This document shows positions 54,535 to 63,511 of a stretch of DNA of 64,000 nucleotides, piece by piece. A program made the translations under genes and the position numbers. The notes under the pieces were generated by a model. That model searched no databases, was not told where the DNA came from, and worked only from the letters and a program-made list of their open reading frames with translations. Numbering within the stretch: position 1 is the stretch's first letter; every line of letters starts with the position of its first letter. Source of the DNA: UBA1426 sp050953365 (GTDB lineage: Bacteria > Bacillota > Clostridia > Peptostreptococcales > Anaerovoracaceae); NCBI GenBank assembly GCA_050953365.1, contig JBMNMN010000002.1:372001-436000 (forward strand), in the 5' to 3' direction.

Positions 54535-54810
54535 GCTCAAATCACATCAAGTGCAGTGGTTCTAGGCCTAAATGTTGCTAATAACGGCTCGGAACCCCAT
54601 TTTATTTATAGGAAATAGGTCTAAATGAGCTAAATTCTATTGTAATGAGGGCTATAAAATCAAAAATAGTAGGCTCAAATCATATCAAGTGCAGTAGTTT
54701 TAGGCCTAAATGCCGGCTATTAAGGATCAGAATCCTACTTTTTCTGTAGGAAATAGGCCTAGGCAAGCTGTTCTTTAATGAAATTAGACCTATAAACGGA
54801 TAGAATCAGC
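54533..54810. repeat. Tandem pair of ~138-bp intergenic repeats
   Basis: The unit beginning AGGCTCAAATCACATCAAG at 54533 recurs as AGGCTCAAATCATATCAAG at 54671. Both continue with AGTTTTAGGCCTAAATG-like sequence, a variable middle, GGAAATAGG and a CTATAAA word. Similar vocabulary occurs at 1545-1760. Non-coding; the remainder up to 54909 shows no gene. Confidence 0.8.
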
Positions 54811-54909
54811 ATATCAGGAGATCTGTCCCTGTGGGTATATTTAAATAAGGCAAAGCATGCTACCTTTAGTGAAAGTATAACAGCTCTTGGCTGGGAGGTG
54901 ATGACGATA

Positions 54910-55578
54910 GTGCAGGATAATGATAAAAGCAGGCTTGTATCTTTACAAAACCGGATATCACAGTGCAGAATATGTCAGGATGCATTTGGATTCGAGCCAC
55001 GCCCCATCGTGCAGGGCAATTATAACTCCAAAATTATGCAGATCAGCCAGGCCCCGTCAAAAAGCGTGTATGAAACAGGTAAACCGTTTAACGATGCCAG
55101 CGGGAGGAAACTTCGTGGGGAGTGGTACCGCATATCGGATGAAGCTTTTTATAATCCGGACAATTTTTATATCGTGTCAATGGCTCATTGTTTTCCGGGG
55201 AAATCACCCGGCGGAGGAGATCGTCGCCCGCCAAAGATATGTTCGGAACAATGGCTTTCAAAGGAAATGGAGCTTGTCGATAATCAAATCTATATCATAA
55301 TTGGAGGGGTAGCAGCAGAATACTTCTTCCCGGGCGAAAAAATTACTACATTGGCCTTTGAAGACAGACAGATCAACGGAAAACCTGCCTATATATTGCC
55401 GCACCCTTCGCCGCTAAATATGAAATGGTTTAGAGACAACCCCCAATTTGCGGCGGAGAGAATTCCTAAGATCCGCAACGAGATTCATAAGGTATTAGGC
55501 ATTAAGGAATTAGTCTCTCGTTCAGGACGTACGTCTCTGAATAAGTATTTTTTGTCCTATATTGATGAAAAAACTTAA
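54910..55578 (+). CDS. Uracil-DNA glycosylase family protein
   Basis: A 222-residue glycosylase of the iron-sulfur UDG superfamily. Cluster cysteines include Cys19 and Cys22 (QCRIC) and the later KICSEQWL; the active-site region is QISQAPSKSVYETGKPF and the DNA-contact motif HPSPLN. It removes uracil or similar bases from DNA. The start is uncertain: GGGAGG at 54893-54898 fits GTG 54910 best, with ATG 54901 and GTG 54898 as in-frame alternatives. Confidence 0.82.
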   Translation: MQDNDKSRLVSLQNRISQCRICQDAFGFEPRPIVQGNYNSKIMQISQAPSKSVYETGKPFNDASGRKLRGEWYRISDEAFYNPDNFYIVSMAHCFPGKSPGGGDRRPPKICSEQWLSKEMELVDNQIYIIIGGVAAEYFFPGEKITTLAFEDRQINGKPAYILPHPSPLNMKWFRDNPQFAAERIPKIRNEIHKVLGIKELVSRSGRTSLNKYFLSYIDEKT

Positions 55579-55588
55579 TAAATACCCC

Positions 55589-55645
55589 TTGACAATACAG
55601 TCTACAAAATGTAGACTGTATGTGGTCTAAAAAACGTAGACCACA
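55589..55645 (+). promoter_or_regulatory. blaI-type promoter with two operator dyads
   Basis: A TTGACA at 55589-55594 is followed by two adjacent dyads: TACAGTCTAC/GTAGACTGTA (55596-55620) and TGTGGTCTA/TAGACCACA (55621-55645). Both share the GTCTA/TAGAC half-sites that resemble BlaI/MecI operators (TACA/TGTA), and they overlap the expected -10. They lie 26 bp upstream of the repressor gene, so autorepression is likely. Confidence 0.85.
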
Positions 55646-55670
55646 CTGCAGATAACAAGGAGTACATGAC

Positions 55671-56033
55671 ATGCGAGAATACAGACTTACAGATATGGAA
55701 GCAAAATTTGCGGATCTAATTTGGGCGAACGAGCCCATCCTGTCAGGGGACCTAGTAAAACTATGCGAGGCGGAGTTTTCCTGGAAAAAATCAACTACCT
55801 ATACCATGTTGAAACGCCTTGAGAAGAAGGAGATTTTTGAAAACAGGGGAGGCACGGTTTTTTCTCTCATAAAAAGGGATGACTTTTATGCGGAGCAAAG
55901 CAAGCAGGTGGTTGAGGAGGTCTTTCATGGCTCGCTCCCAAAGTTCATAGCCGCATTTACGAAGAGAAAGAAATTAAGTGAAAATGAAATAAATGAACTT
56001 CAAAGATTGATCGATGAGCACAGGGAGGTATAG
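55671..56033 (+). CDS. BlaI/MecI-family repressor
   Basis: A 120-residue winged helix repressor: LTDMEAKFADLIWANEPILSGDLVKLCE and WKKSTTYTMLKRLEKKEIFENRGGTVFSLI form the DNA-binding domain, and the C-terminal helices (about 75-120) dimerise and hold the site normally cut on induction. AAGGAG precedes the ATG. It sits 2 bp before the sensor gene. No beta-lactamase or mecA gene lies nearby, so the induced target may be elsewhere or the inducer may not be an antibiotic. Confidence 0.9.
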   Translation: MREYRLTDMEAKFADLIWANEPILSGDLVKLCEAEFSWKKSTTYTMLKRLEKKEIFENRGGTVFSLIKRDDFYAEQSKQVVEEVFHGSLPKFIAAFTKRKKLSENEINELQRLIDEHREV

Positions 56034-56035
56034 TT

Positions 56036-58159
56036 TTGGAAAGCCTTTTCTTACAAATACTCAATATGAGCATTACGGCAAGCTACGTGATTCTGTTCGT
56101 GATCGTAGTTCGTCTGTTATTAAAGAAAGCACCGAAGATTTTTTCGTACGCACTTTGGTCCGTTGTATTTTTCAGACTGATCTGTCCGTTTTCTTTTGAG
56201 AGCATTTTCAGTTTGATTCGCATTAACCCGCAGACGGTACCTCATACGATCATTAATGCGCAGGCACCTCAAATCCAGAGCGGTGTTGCAGTGATCGACC
56301 AGATTGCCAACAACACTCTGAATCAATCCGTGCCGGTGCCTGCTCTGGGCGCCAGCGCGAATACGATGCAGATCTGGGTGGCGGCGGCTGGGACAATCTG
56401 GCTGTTGGGGATTCTTATCCTACTGATATACAGCATCTTTACAGCGGTAAAGCTTCATAATAAATTGAAATCAGCAAAGACGATCTGCGGAGATGTTTCT
56501 ACAGAGTTGGTTTGTGGAAATGTGTTTGAAATAAGGGGCATAAAAACACCATTTGTTTTCGGTTTTTTCTCACCGAAGATCTATCTTCCGGCAGGGCTTT
56601 CCGAAAAAGAGCGGACTTATATCATTAAGCACGAGCAAACCCATATCAGGCGATTTGATCACATTATTAAGCCTTTCGCTTTTTTGGTGCTATGCATACA
56701 TTGGTTCAACCCTCTGGCATGGGTCGCTTTCTTCCTCATGAGTGAGGATATGGAACTGTCCTGTGACGAGAGCGTAATCAGGCAATTGGGCAGTGAAATC
56801 AAAAAGGACTATTCCACCTCGCTTTTATCCTTGTCTACCGGCAGACGGATTATCGGCGGCTGTCCCCTTGCATTTGGTGAGAACAACACGAAAGGGCGTA
56901 TTATGAACATATTGAACTATAAGAAACCTGCATTTTGGGTTGTGGTTGTGGCGGTTATTGCAGTGGTGGGAATCGGCATAGGACTAATGACAAACCCTCA
57001 GGGAGAGCAGTTGACGGAAGAAGACTATGCGGAGCGGTTTATTCAAGAGCAACTTGCTGCCTATAAAGATGCCACGTGGGCAAATTTTGAGAATGTGGAT
57101 AGCGAGATTATAACATTTGAAAGGTTGGACCGGTTTGAAGGTATCCTCGATTACCCTATGGAAATCTGGCACATCGAGTACCGTTGGAAGCCGGAGGATA
57201 TCCAAGAAGAAGCATTGGGTAACGTAAAAGTGGTAGACGGTTGGATCGTGGAAGACGATGATATGGGCTTTTCGGCATTGATCTTCTCCTATAAAAATTC
57301 CAAACCGCAGTACTTAGGCAGACTTTTTACCAATGACGGGCTGAACGGAAACGGCGACACAGTTGCGGGGCGGGAAACCCTGCTGAGGTCATACCTTGAG
57401 CAACTAGGGCTGATACCGCATGAAACTTATGCCGGTGACCATATTGTTGTGAAGTTTCCCCTCTCAACGGGGGAAACCAGCCAGCTCTTTTTATCCCAGC
57501 CGGCAACTCAGGGGGCTTCGGGGATCTGGTGTGTTGAACGGTGGATGGATGGCAATGGTACGATGTACTATAACATACCTCCTACCGACGGCAGCATATC
57601 CGAGTACTATGAAGAGCTGCAGAAGCAATGCGATGAAGGCCATAGGCCATCACTACTGGATCCGTTACAGGTGGCCCTTGAATTCATCAATGGTGATGAG
57701 GGATTAGGGCAGCGTGTGTCTAGCGAAGAGTTGGATCTGAAATATACTGCCACGGTGGAGGATTTTCTGGAAACCCCGGAAAGCCATTATATCGGATATA
57801 TTTCCAACTTCACCATGGACCAAAATTCCCAGCCCTATTTCCACTTTGATCAGATCGAGTGGCTGTCCCTTGAGGATGAGGAAAGGTTGCAAGAGCTGAA
57901 TATAGACCCCGATGATCTGACAAACGGGTTTTATATTCACAATCCGGCTAATTATCCTATGTTTCATCAGGTGTCAGAACAGACGGAGTACTTCATCATT
58001 GATTGGGAGTCGGCAGGATCGCAGATCCTCTTCCATAAGCCTTCCACTCTGGAAGAGTTTACCGAGCATCTCGAGCAGTTAGGTGATTCGGCGCCTCCTT
58101 TCCGCCTCGTCACAAAGGACGGGTATGTGCAGAGCATTACAGAACAGTACTTACCATAG
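56036..58159 (+). CDS. BlaR1/M56-family sensor metallopeptidase
   Basis: A 707-residue membrane protein. Helices at about 10-30, 38-52, 112-136 and 214-234 frame an M56 peptidase with the zinc motif HEQTH (His199, Glu200, His203) and the downstream SEDMELSCDES. A further helix at about 303-325 is followed by a ~380-residue extracytoplasmic region that does not show the SxxK-type penicillin-binding domain of classical BlaR1, so the signal sensed is probably different. TTG start with GGAGG. Co-transcribed with the repressor. Confidence 0.88.
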   Translation: MESLFLQILNMSITASYVILFVIVVRLLLKKAPKIFSYALWSVVFFRLICPFSFESIFSLIRINPQTVPHTIINAQAPQIQSGVAVIDQIANNTLNQSVPVPALGASANTMQIWVAAAGTIWLLGILILLIYSIFTAVKLHNKLKSAKTICGDVSTELVCGNVFEIRGIKTPFVFGFFSPKIYLPAGLSEKERTYIIKHEQTHIRRFDHIIKPFAFLVLCIHWFNPLAWVAFFLMSEDMELSCDESVIRQLGSEIKKDYSTSLLSLSTGRRIIGGCPLAFGENNTKGRIMNILNYKKPAFWVVVVAVIAVVGIGIGLMTNPQGEQLTEEDYAERFIQEQLAAYKDATWANFENVDSEIITFERLDRFEGILDYPMEIWHIEYRWKPEDIQEEALGNVKVVDGWIVEDDDMGFSALIFSYKNSKPQYLGRLFTNDGLNGNGDTVAGRETLLRSYLEQLGLIPHETYAGDHIVVKFPLSTGETSQLFLSQPATQGASGIWCVERWMDGNGTMYYNIPPTDGSISEYYEELQKQCDEGHRPSLLDPLQVALEFINGDEGLGQRVSSEELDLKYTATVEDFLETPESHYIGYISNFTMDQNSQPYFHFDQIEWLSLEDEERLQELNIDPDDLTNGFYIHNPANYPMFHQVSEQTEYFIIDWESAGSQILFHKPSTLEEFTEHLEQLGDSAPPFRLVTKDGYVQSITEQYLP

Positions 58160-58176
58160 CGGATTCTGCACTCTCG

Positions 58177-58211
58177 GAACCGTGCCCGAATCAAAAGGGA
58201 CGGTTCTTTTT
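58177..58211 (+). terminator. Terminator after the blaR1-like gene
   Basis: GAACCGT plus CCC (58177-58187) pair with GGG plus ACGGTTC (58197-58206), followed by TTTTTG. Confidence 0.85.
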
Positions 58212-58301
58212 GAATAATAAACTATTAGGCAATTGTGAAAGAGACACTTACCTGTTACAATTAAACAAACGTTTTAGCTTCAGCTGTGAAAGGAATGTGT
58301 G

Positions 58302-59204
58302 ATGAGCCGAGAAACGGAAAAAATCCTCAGTGAGTTTGAGAAGTTTATAAGCGACAAGGAACTAAATAGCGATGAAGATTGCGAGGAAGCGGTCAACGAA
58401 TTCATGAAGAACATGCTTATTGGGAGCTTAAATGAATCAGAAAAAAAGGGAGAAGATGCGTGGGACTATTTGGATATGGCTTATGAGTCAGATAATGAGG
58501 AGGATGCTTTAACGTATGCAAAAAAGGCATTAAAGTTGGATAAGAACTGCCTTGATGCAGAGGTTATGGTTGCTGAGTTGACCACAGAAACCAAAGAAGA
58601 GTTGAAGCGTAAATATGAAAAGTTGATTGTTAAAGCTGAAAAACATTTAAAAGAAGAAAGAATTTGGGCGGATGAAAACATTGGTATCTTTTGGGGTATT
58701 CATGAGACAAGACCATATATGAGACTTAGACATTCTTTTATGCATCTTCTGCTCGAGATGGGGAAATACAAAAAAGCGATAAAAGAGTGTGAAGATCTGC
58801 TGGTACTATCAGAAGGCGACAACTTAGGAGTAAGGTATATTCTAATCAGTTTATATGCTTTCTTTGAGGATGAAATAAATGCAATGAAGCTATACAATAA
58901 ATTTAATAAAGAAGAAAGCGCGCATATGCTACTGCCTATCACTGCATTATACTATAAGCTGGATAATTATAAAAAGGCTGAGACGTTCCTGAAAAAATTA
59001 GACGAGGCAAACGATAGTCTGGAAGAATTCTTTGGTAATTATGGTAACGTAATGGATGATCCGGAGGTTGAAGAAGCTTTTAATTTAGGAATGTACAGAC
59101 CGGGAAGCAAAGAGGAATTGGTGCTTGCGGTTTTGGATTCTGCTTTTTTGTACACAACAAACGAAGGCTTCCTTCGCTGGATCTCAAATCATTATTCTTC
59201 GTAA
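58302..59204 (+). CDS. TPR-like repeat protein
   Basis: A 300-residue acidic, helix-rich protein with tetratricopeptide-like segments (DALTYAKKALKLDKNCLDAEVM, HLLLEMGKYKKAIKECEDLLVLSEGD, LYYKLDNYKKAETFLKKLDEAN). Such proteins scaffold protein complexes. ATG 58302 follows AAAGGA. Similar clostridial proteins are often annotated only as TPR or tetratricopeptide-related; function unknown. A GTG one codon earlier is the alternative start. Confidence 0.7.
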   Translation: MSRETEKILSEFEKFISDKELNSDEDCEEAVNEFMKNMLIGSLNESEKKGEDAWDYLDMAYESDNEEDALTYAKKALKLDKNCLDAEVMVAELTTETKEELKRKYEKLIVKAEKHLKEERIWADENIGIFWGIHETRPYMRLRHSFMHLLLEMGKYKKAIKECEDLLVLSEGDNLGVRYILISLYAFFEDEINAMKLYNKFNKEESAHMLLPITALYYKLDNYKKAETFLKKLDEANDSLEEFFGNYGNVMDDPEVEEAFNLGMYRPGSKEELVLAVLDSAFLYTTNEGFLRWISNHYSS

Positions 59205-59257
59205 TTAAGGCCCTCTACATTGCTTTGCCATTGTTAACATATCTAAAGGTGGATGAA

Positions 59258-60115
59258 GTGCTGTATTTAAATATTTTTACATTTCCGGACTCGGAGAGGG
59301 AATTCGATTTTTTCATAGGAGTGAAGAGGACCTGTTATGATTCCTTTTATCCGTTTCAGATCCTTTCTAAATGCGGCCTGAAAAGAATTGATTTCGAGCC
59401 GGTCACCATTTTATATGGAGGCAACGGTTCGGGTAAAACAACAGCGTTGAATGTAATTGCGGAAAAAACCGGAGTTCAACGTGATTCTGTCTACAATAGA
59501 TCCAATTTTTTTCCGGATTATGTGGAAATGTGCCATATGAAGTTGGAAGCGGAAATCCCTCCGGGTAGCAGGATCATTACCAGTGACGATGTGTTTGACT
59601 ACATGTTGAATATAAGAAACCTTAACGAGGGCATCGATCAGAAAAGGGAAGAGCTCTTTGAAGAATATCTGGATGTAAAATACTCTCAGTTTCAGATGAG
59701 ATCACTTGCTGATTATGAGCAGCTAAAAAAAGTCAATCTGGCCAGGCGCAAAACCCAGTCCCGTTTTGTCCGAGGGTCATTGATGGACAATGTGCGGGAG
59801 TATTCCAACGGAGAGAATGCTTTTAAATACTTCACGGAAAAGATCGGCGAGAATGGGCTTTATATATTGGACGAGCCTGAGAACAGCCTTTCTCCGAAGC
59901 GCCAGATCGAACTCCGGAAGTTTATAGAAGACTCGGCGCGGTACTTTGGGTGCCAGTTTATCATTTCCACTCATTCGCCGTTTCTGCTCGCCATGGCAGG
60001 AGCTAAGATCTATGACCTGGACACAAAGCCGGTGGATGTGAAGCATTGGACCGAATTGGAGAATGTCCGCACCTATTATGATTTCTTCAAAGCCCACGAA
60101 AACGAGTTTAGATAA
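59258..60115 (+). CDS. RecF/ABC-type AAA ATPase
   Basis: About 285 residues with a Walker A GGNGSGKTT near residue 60, a coiled middle (NEGIDQKREELFEEYLDV) and Walker B LYILDEPENSLSP followed by the His switch FIISTHSPFLLAMAG. This is the AAA_21 type related to ABC ATPases and to some defence and repair proteins; no nuclease partner lies beside it. GTG 59258 with AAAGGTGG upstream is preferred, though the frame is open from TTG 59225. Confidence 0.82.
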   Translation: MLYLNIFTFPDSEREFDFFIGVKRTCYDSFYPFQILSKCGLKRIDFEPVTILYGGNGSGKTTALNVIAEKTGVQRDSVYNRSNFFPDYVEMCHMKLEAEIPPGSRIITSDDVFDYMLNIRNLNEGIDQKREELFEEYLDVKYSQFQMRSLADYEQLKKVNLARRKTQSRFVRGSLMDNVREYSNGENAFKYFTEKIGENGLYILDEPENSLSPKRQIELRKFIEDSARYFGCQFIISTHSPFLLAMAGAKIYDLDTKPVDVKHWTELENVRTYYDFFKAHENEFR

Positions 60116-60149
60116 GTGCCACTCGCCAATCCGGATACATGACACATTA

Positions 60150-60177
60150 AGGGACAGTACCAATCCGAACTGTCCCT
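60150..60177. terminator. Hairpin between convergent genes
   Basis: AGGGACAGT (60150-60158) pairs with ACTGTCCCT (60169-60177). It lies between the ATPase and the convergent DUF2935 gene; the T tract is poor. The GGGACAG word recurs at 53.75 kb and 54.83 kb. Confidence 0.6.
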
Positions 60178-60210
60178 GTTGATTATTATGTTGATTTTGT
60201 ATTTTTGCTC

Positions 60211-61140
60211 TTACATAGAGTATTTTTTTAAAAGCCTGATGAAATGATTGGATTCTCTCAATACGTGGTCTCCGAGCAAAGGAATGATGATGGATCGCAC
60301 ATTACAATCCAAAATACCCTGTGTGCCCTGGGCGTTGAATTCGCTGATTCGCATCGTAGCTTCCAGACTGTCGCGGGTTACTTGCGATAAGGGTATTGTG
60401 CGGTCCATGGCAGCTTTTGATGCTTCGTACAGCGCATTGAATTCATTGCCGAAATTATTTGCGGCTATGATTAAATCGTTTTCTGTGGGGTCAAGGAGGC
60501 CGCGAATAAATAAAGAGTGTTCAGCCATGATTCGATTCCAGAAGGTTTCCTGTTCCATGGCTTCCCGTTCAATATCCACCATCTCATTTTCGTTAAGCCT
60601 TTGAATTAGGGATCTGTATAGGACGGCTTCCCGTAAAATGTGGTCGATCAGCAACGGATAGTTTACAGTGAACATTTTGCATGCCAGCACATCGTCCAAA
60701 ACCCTCGTTTTGAAGTCAATGAACCGGCTAAGTAAATCGATGGTTCTTTCATTGAGATCAAATACCCTTTGAGCCCGCATGTTATCTACTCGATCTTCCC
60801 GACAATCTTCTTCGGCTGACAGTTCACTTTCCATTCTTGTCAGGTTTGTATTAATGCGAACGCCGGTGAAATAAATGGAAGCTTCTTCTGCGCTTAATGT
60901 GTATGGGGTAAATACCTCCCCGGATTCCAGATAATCCATTCCGATGACACAATCAGAAAGTCGAATTACTTCTTCCAAAATTCGATCGAAAGCAATTCTA
61001 AAGGAATCTGCCGTTTCTGTAAAATTTCTGTCCCTCGGTGTAAATCCTACTTCCAAGAAAAAAGCGTGCTCTTTCATAATGCGAGAGAAAAACAAATGCA
61101 AGCCCAGCGATTCTTGTACAAAATCATTATTGGATAACAT
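60211..61140 (-). CDS. DUF2935 family protein (ferritin-like helical)
   Basis: A 309-residue protein with two similar helical halves, each starting with a His-containing helix (LFFSRIMKEHAFFLEVGF and TFWNRIMAEHSLFIRGLL) and ending with DHILRE(A/S)-type helices that carry His and Glu (LIDHILREAVLYRSL, LGDHVLRESNHFIRLL). The DUF2935 fold is a metal-binding four-helix bundle. AGGAGG-like CGGAGG is upstream of the ATG at 61140. Function unknown; common in sporeformers. Confidence 0.85.
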   Translation of the reverse strand: MLSNNDFVQESLGLHLFFSRIMKEHAFFLEVGFTPRDRNFTETADSFRIAFDRILEEVIRLSDCVIGMDYLESGEVFTPYTLSAEEASIYFTGVRINTNLTRMESELSAEEDCREDRVDNMRAQRVFDLNERTIDLLSRFIDFKTRVLDDVLACKMFTVNYPLLIDHILREAVLYRSLIQRLNENEMVDIEREAMEQETFWNRIMAEHSLFIRGLLDPTENDLIIAANNFGNEFNALYEASKAAMDRTIPLSQVTRDSLEATMRISEFNAQGTQGILDCNVRSIIIPLLGDHVLRESNHFIRLLKKYSM

Positions 61141-61271
61141 AGCATACCTCCGGTATATAAACTTTGATATATATTACGGTTTTGCCCGGATAATGTTACT
61201 AAAGTCGCGAAGCAAGCATAAATACAAAGAATATCTTCTTTATAGCATTAAAAATATTGGAATTTTCAAAA

Positions 61272-61300
61272 TTGACAGTAAATAATGCCTCCTATATAAT
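61272..61300 (+). promoter_or_regulatory. Consensus sigma-A promoter
   Basis: Perfect TTGACA (61272-61277), 17-bp spacer and perfect TATAAT (61295-61300), 44 bp before the amidohydrolase start. It predicts strong vegetative expression. Confidence 0.85.
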
Positions 61301-61343
61301 TTATATGGTAAATTATAGCTATTGCACGGAAGGGGGAATCGAG

Positions 61344-63266
61344 TTGAGGCGTAAAACCGTAAGCATTCTATTGGCGCTTTCTCTTGTGTTGGGTTGTTTT
61401 TCCTTTGCTTTTGCAGATCAAACCTACGTTGTAAAACCCGGTGATGTTCTATGGAAAATAGCCCAGAAATACGAGACCACTTATCAAAAGCTGGCCGAGT
61501 ATAACGGCATTCAGAACCCGCATCTGATTTTTCCCGGTCAGGTGGTCAAAATTCCCGACGGTACACCGCCCGCTGACTCCGGCAGCGCGAAGGTTACTGC
61601 AGATACGGTTCTTACCAATGGAGTAATTTACACCATCGATGATAAGAATACTGTGGCTCAGGCTGTTGCGATAAAAGGAGACAAGATCCTGTTTGTCGGC
61701 AGCAGCGCGGACGTCAAAGCCTATATCGGACCTGCCACGAAAGTAGTAGATCTGAAAGGCAAAGTCGTTCTGCCAGGAATGGTGGACTCCCATGTGCATA
61801 GAGCAGGAACGGCGTTGACAGAGCTCTATGATATCTATCTTTACGAAGTTACAACAAAAGAGGAGACGCTGGCAGCGATCAAAGAATTCATCGATGCCAA
61901 TCCCGAGCTTGATGTTTATTGGGGTGCAGGATTCTCCGTGGGCATGGCAGGCAATCCCAGGGGACCGCAAAAAGAATGGCTGGACGAGATATGTCCCGAC
62001 AAACCGGTTATTCTGACTTCCAATGATGGCCATAATAAATGGTTGAATTCCAAGGCTTTGGAGATGAACGGCATCACAAAGGACAGTGTGGCGCCGGTAG
62101 GCGGAACCATTCAGAAGGATCCTCAAACAGGAGAATTATGGGGTACGCTCACCGATGCGAGTGAACTGATTATCATGAAACAGACCTATGAGGACTGGCA
62201 GCTGACAGAGGCAATGGCGTATTTCCAGGATTATATGAACGCATACGGCTACACTACCATCATGTCAATTGCCGACACTTATCTGGATGCCTTCAAGGAG
62301 CTTGATGATGCCGGCAAGTTGACGTTGCGTGTCAATGCAGGCATGACTTTCGAGCCGGAAGAGTCTCTGGAAAGCCAGATGGCGGAGATGAATGCCATCA
62401 AAGAAAAATATGATTCGGATCTGGTTGATATTACCACGGCCAAGTTCTTCGCCGATGGCGTTATCGAGGGCATGACAGGCTATTTGCTGGAGCCTTATGA
62501 TGCGGCGGCAGGTCTCGATCCCGACTATGTTTCCGAGCCCATGTGGGAACAGGAGATGATGAACACCTTCTTTGACCGCCTCCTGTCGGAAGGATATCAG
62601 ATCCATGTGCATTCCATCGGAGACGCAGCAACACGTTATGTCCTTGACGCTTACGAATATGCGCAGGCGAAAAACGCGGGTAAAGATTTTCGAAATGTCA
62701 TAACCCATCTGCAGGTTGTCGATAATGCGGATAAAGCCAGAATGGCGGAATTGGGAATTATCGGAAGCACGCAGCCCTTCTGGCATTTCAAAGAACCCGA
62801 TTGGTGGGAGTATGTGGATTCCGTAGCCCTGGGATTGCCTCGGGCGTGGGAAGAATATCCGGTGAAGTCTTTAATCGACAACGGCATAATCGTGACATTC
62901 TCCGGAGACCATCCGGTAAGCCCGATTAATAATCCGTTCTGGGCGATTGAAGTTGCAGTTACGCGCAATCTGAACAATCCTGAATTCTACGGAGTAGATC
63001 CGATTACAGACATTGACGATCCTACCTGGCTGCTCAATCCGGCAGAAAGGATTTCCGTACTGGATGCCGTAAAAGCGTATACGATCAATGGCGCGTATCA
63101 GCTCTTCCGTGAGGATACTATCGGCTCGATTGAAGTAGGCAAATATGCAGACTTGATCGTGACGGATCGGGATGTATTTAAGATCAATCCGCTGGAAATA
63201 GACGGCATTAAAGTGCTCACGACGATTTTCAACGGAAAAGTTGTACACGGAGATTATAACTATTAA
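61344..63266 (+). CDS. Secreted LysM-amidohydrolase (YtcJ-like)
   Basis: A 640-residue exported enzyme. Signal peptide 1-24 (cleavage after FAFA), LysM peptidoglycan-binding domain 27-70 (YVVKPGDVLWKIAQKYETTYQKLAEYNGI), then a metal-dependent amidohydrolase-3 domain: VLPGMVDSHVHRAG, YQIHVHSIGDAA, FSGDHPVSPINNPF and the composite-domain ending GSIEVGKYADLIVTD. YtcJ/NfdA relatives hydrolyse amide or formamide bonds. The LysM would hold it in the cell wall. TTG start 61344 follows GGAAGGGGGA. Confidence 0.88.
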   Translation: MRRKTVSILLALSLVLGCFSFAFADQTYVVKPGDVLWKIAQKYETTYQKLAEYNGIQNPHLIFPGQVVKIPDGTPPADSGSAKVTADTVLTNGVIYTIDDKNTVAQAVAIKGDKILFVGSSADVKAYIGPATKVVDLKGKVVLPGMVDSHVHRAGTALTELYDIYLYEVTTKEETLAAIKEFIDANPELDVYWGAGFSVGMAGNPRGPQKEWLDEICPDKPVILTSNDGHNKWLNSKALEMNGITKDSVAPVGGTIQKDPQTGELWGTLTDASELIIMKQTYEDWQLTEAMAYFQDYMNAYGYTTIMSIADTYLDAFKELDDAGKLTLRVNAGMTFEPEESLESQMAEMNAIKEKYDSDLVDITTAKFFADGVIEGMTGYLLEPYDAAAGLDPDYVSEPMWEQEMMNTFFDRLLSEGYQIHVHSIGDAATRYVLDAYEYAQAKNAGKDFRNVITHLQVVDNADKARMAELGIIGSTQPFWHFKEPDWWEYVDSVALGLPRAWEEYPVKSLIDNGIIVTFSGDHPVSPINNPFWAIEVAVTRNLNNPEFYGVDPITDIDDPTWLLNPAERISVLDAVKAYTINGAYQLFREDTIGSIEVGKYADLIVTDRDVFKINPLEIDGIKVLTTIFNGKVVHGDYNY

Positions 63267-63302
63267 GCAGACCTCTGACTGCAAAACAACAGTTTGAGAC
63301 AA

Positions 63303-63330
63303 ACAGGGCAGAATGATCTGCCCTGTTTAC
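63303..63330 (+). terminator. Terminator after the amidohydrolase
   Basis: ACAGGGCAG (63303-63311) pairs with CTGCCCTGT (63318-63326), then TTTAC. Confidence 0.75.
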
Positions 63331-63411
63331 TGTCTGACACCAAAACACCTCCAAATACAAATCGAGAAAAAACATTGGCAAAATGAATGTTATGACTTAC
63401 AATACTTTTGT

Positions 63412-63449
63412 ACATGCGCAAGTTATAATAAGTTATAAAATGCGCATGT
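63412..63449. promoter_or_regulatory. Dyad upstream of the QueG-like gene
   Basis: Perfect 9-bp inverted repeat ACATGCGCA (63412-63420) and TGCGCATGT (63441-63449) with an AT-rich 20-bp centre containing TTATAATAAG. It looks like an operator overlapping a -10 element. Confidence 0.5.
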
Positions 63450-63511
63450 CACAAATACAAGTCACATTTTTACAAGCTGCAATTATGTTAAAAAAGAAGG
63501 AGATAGGGTTT

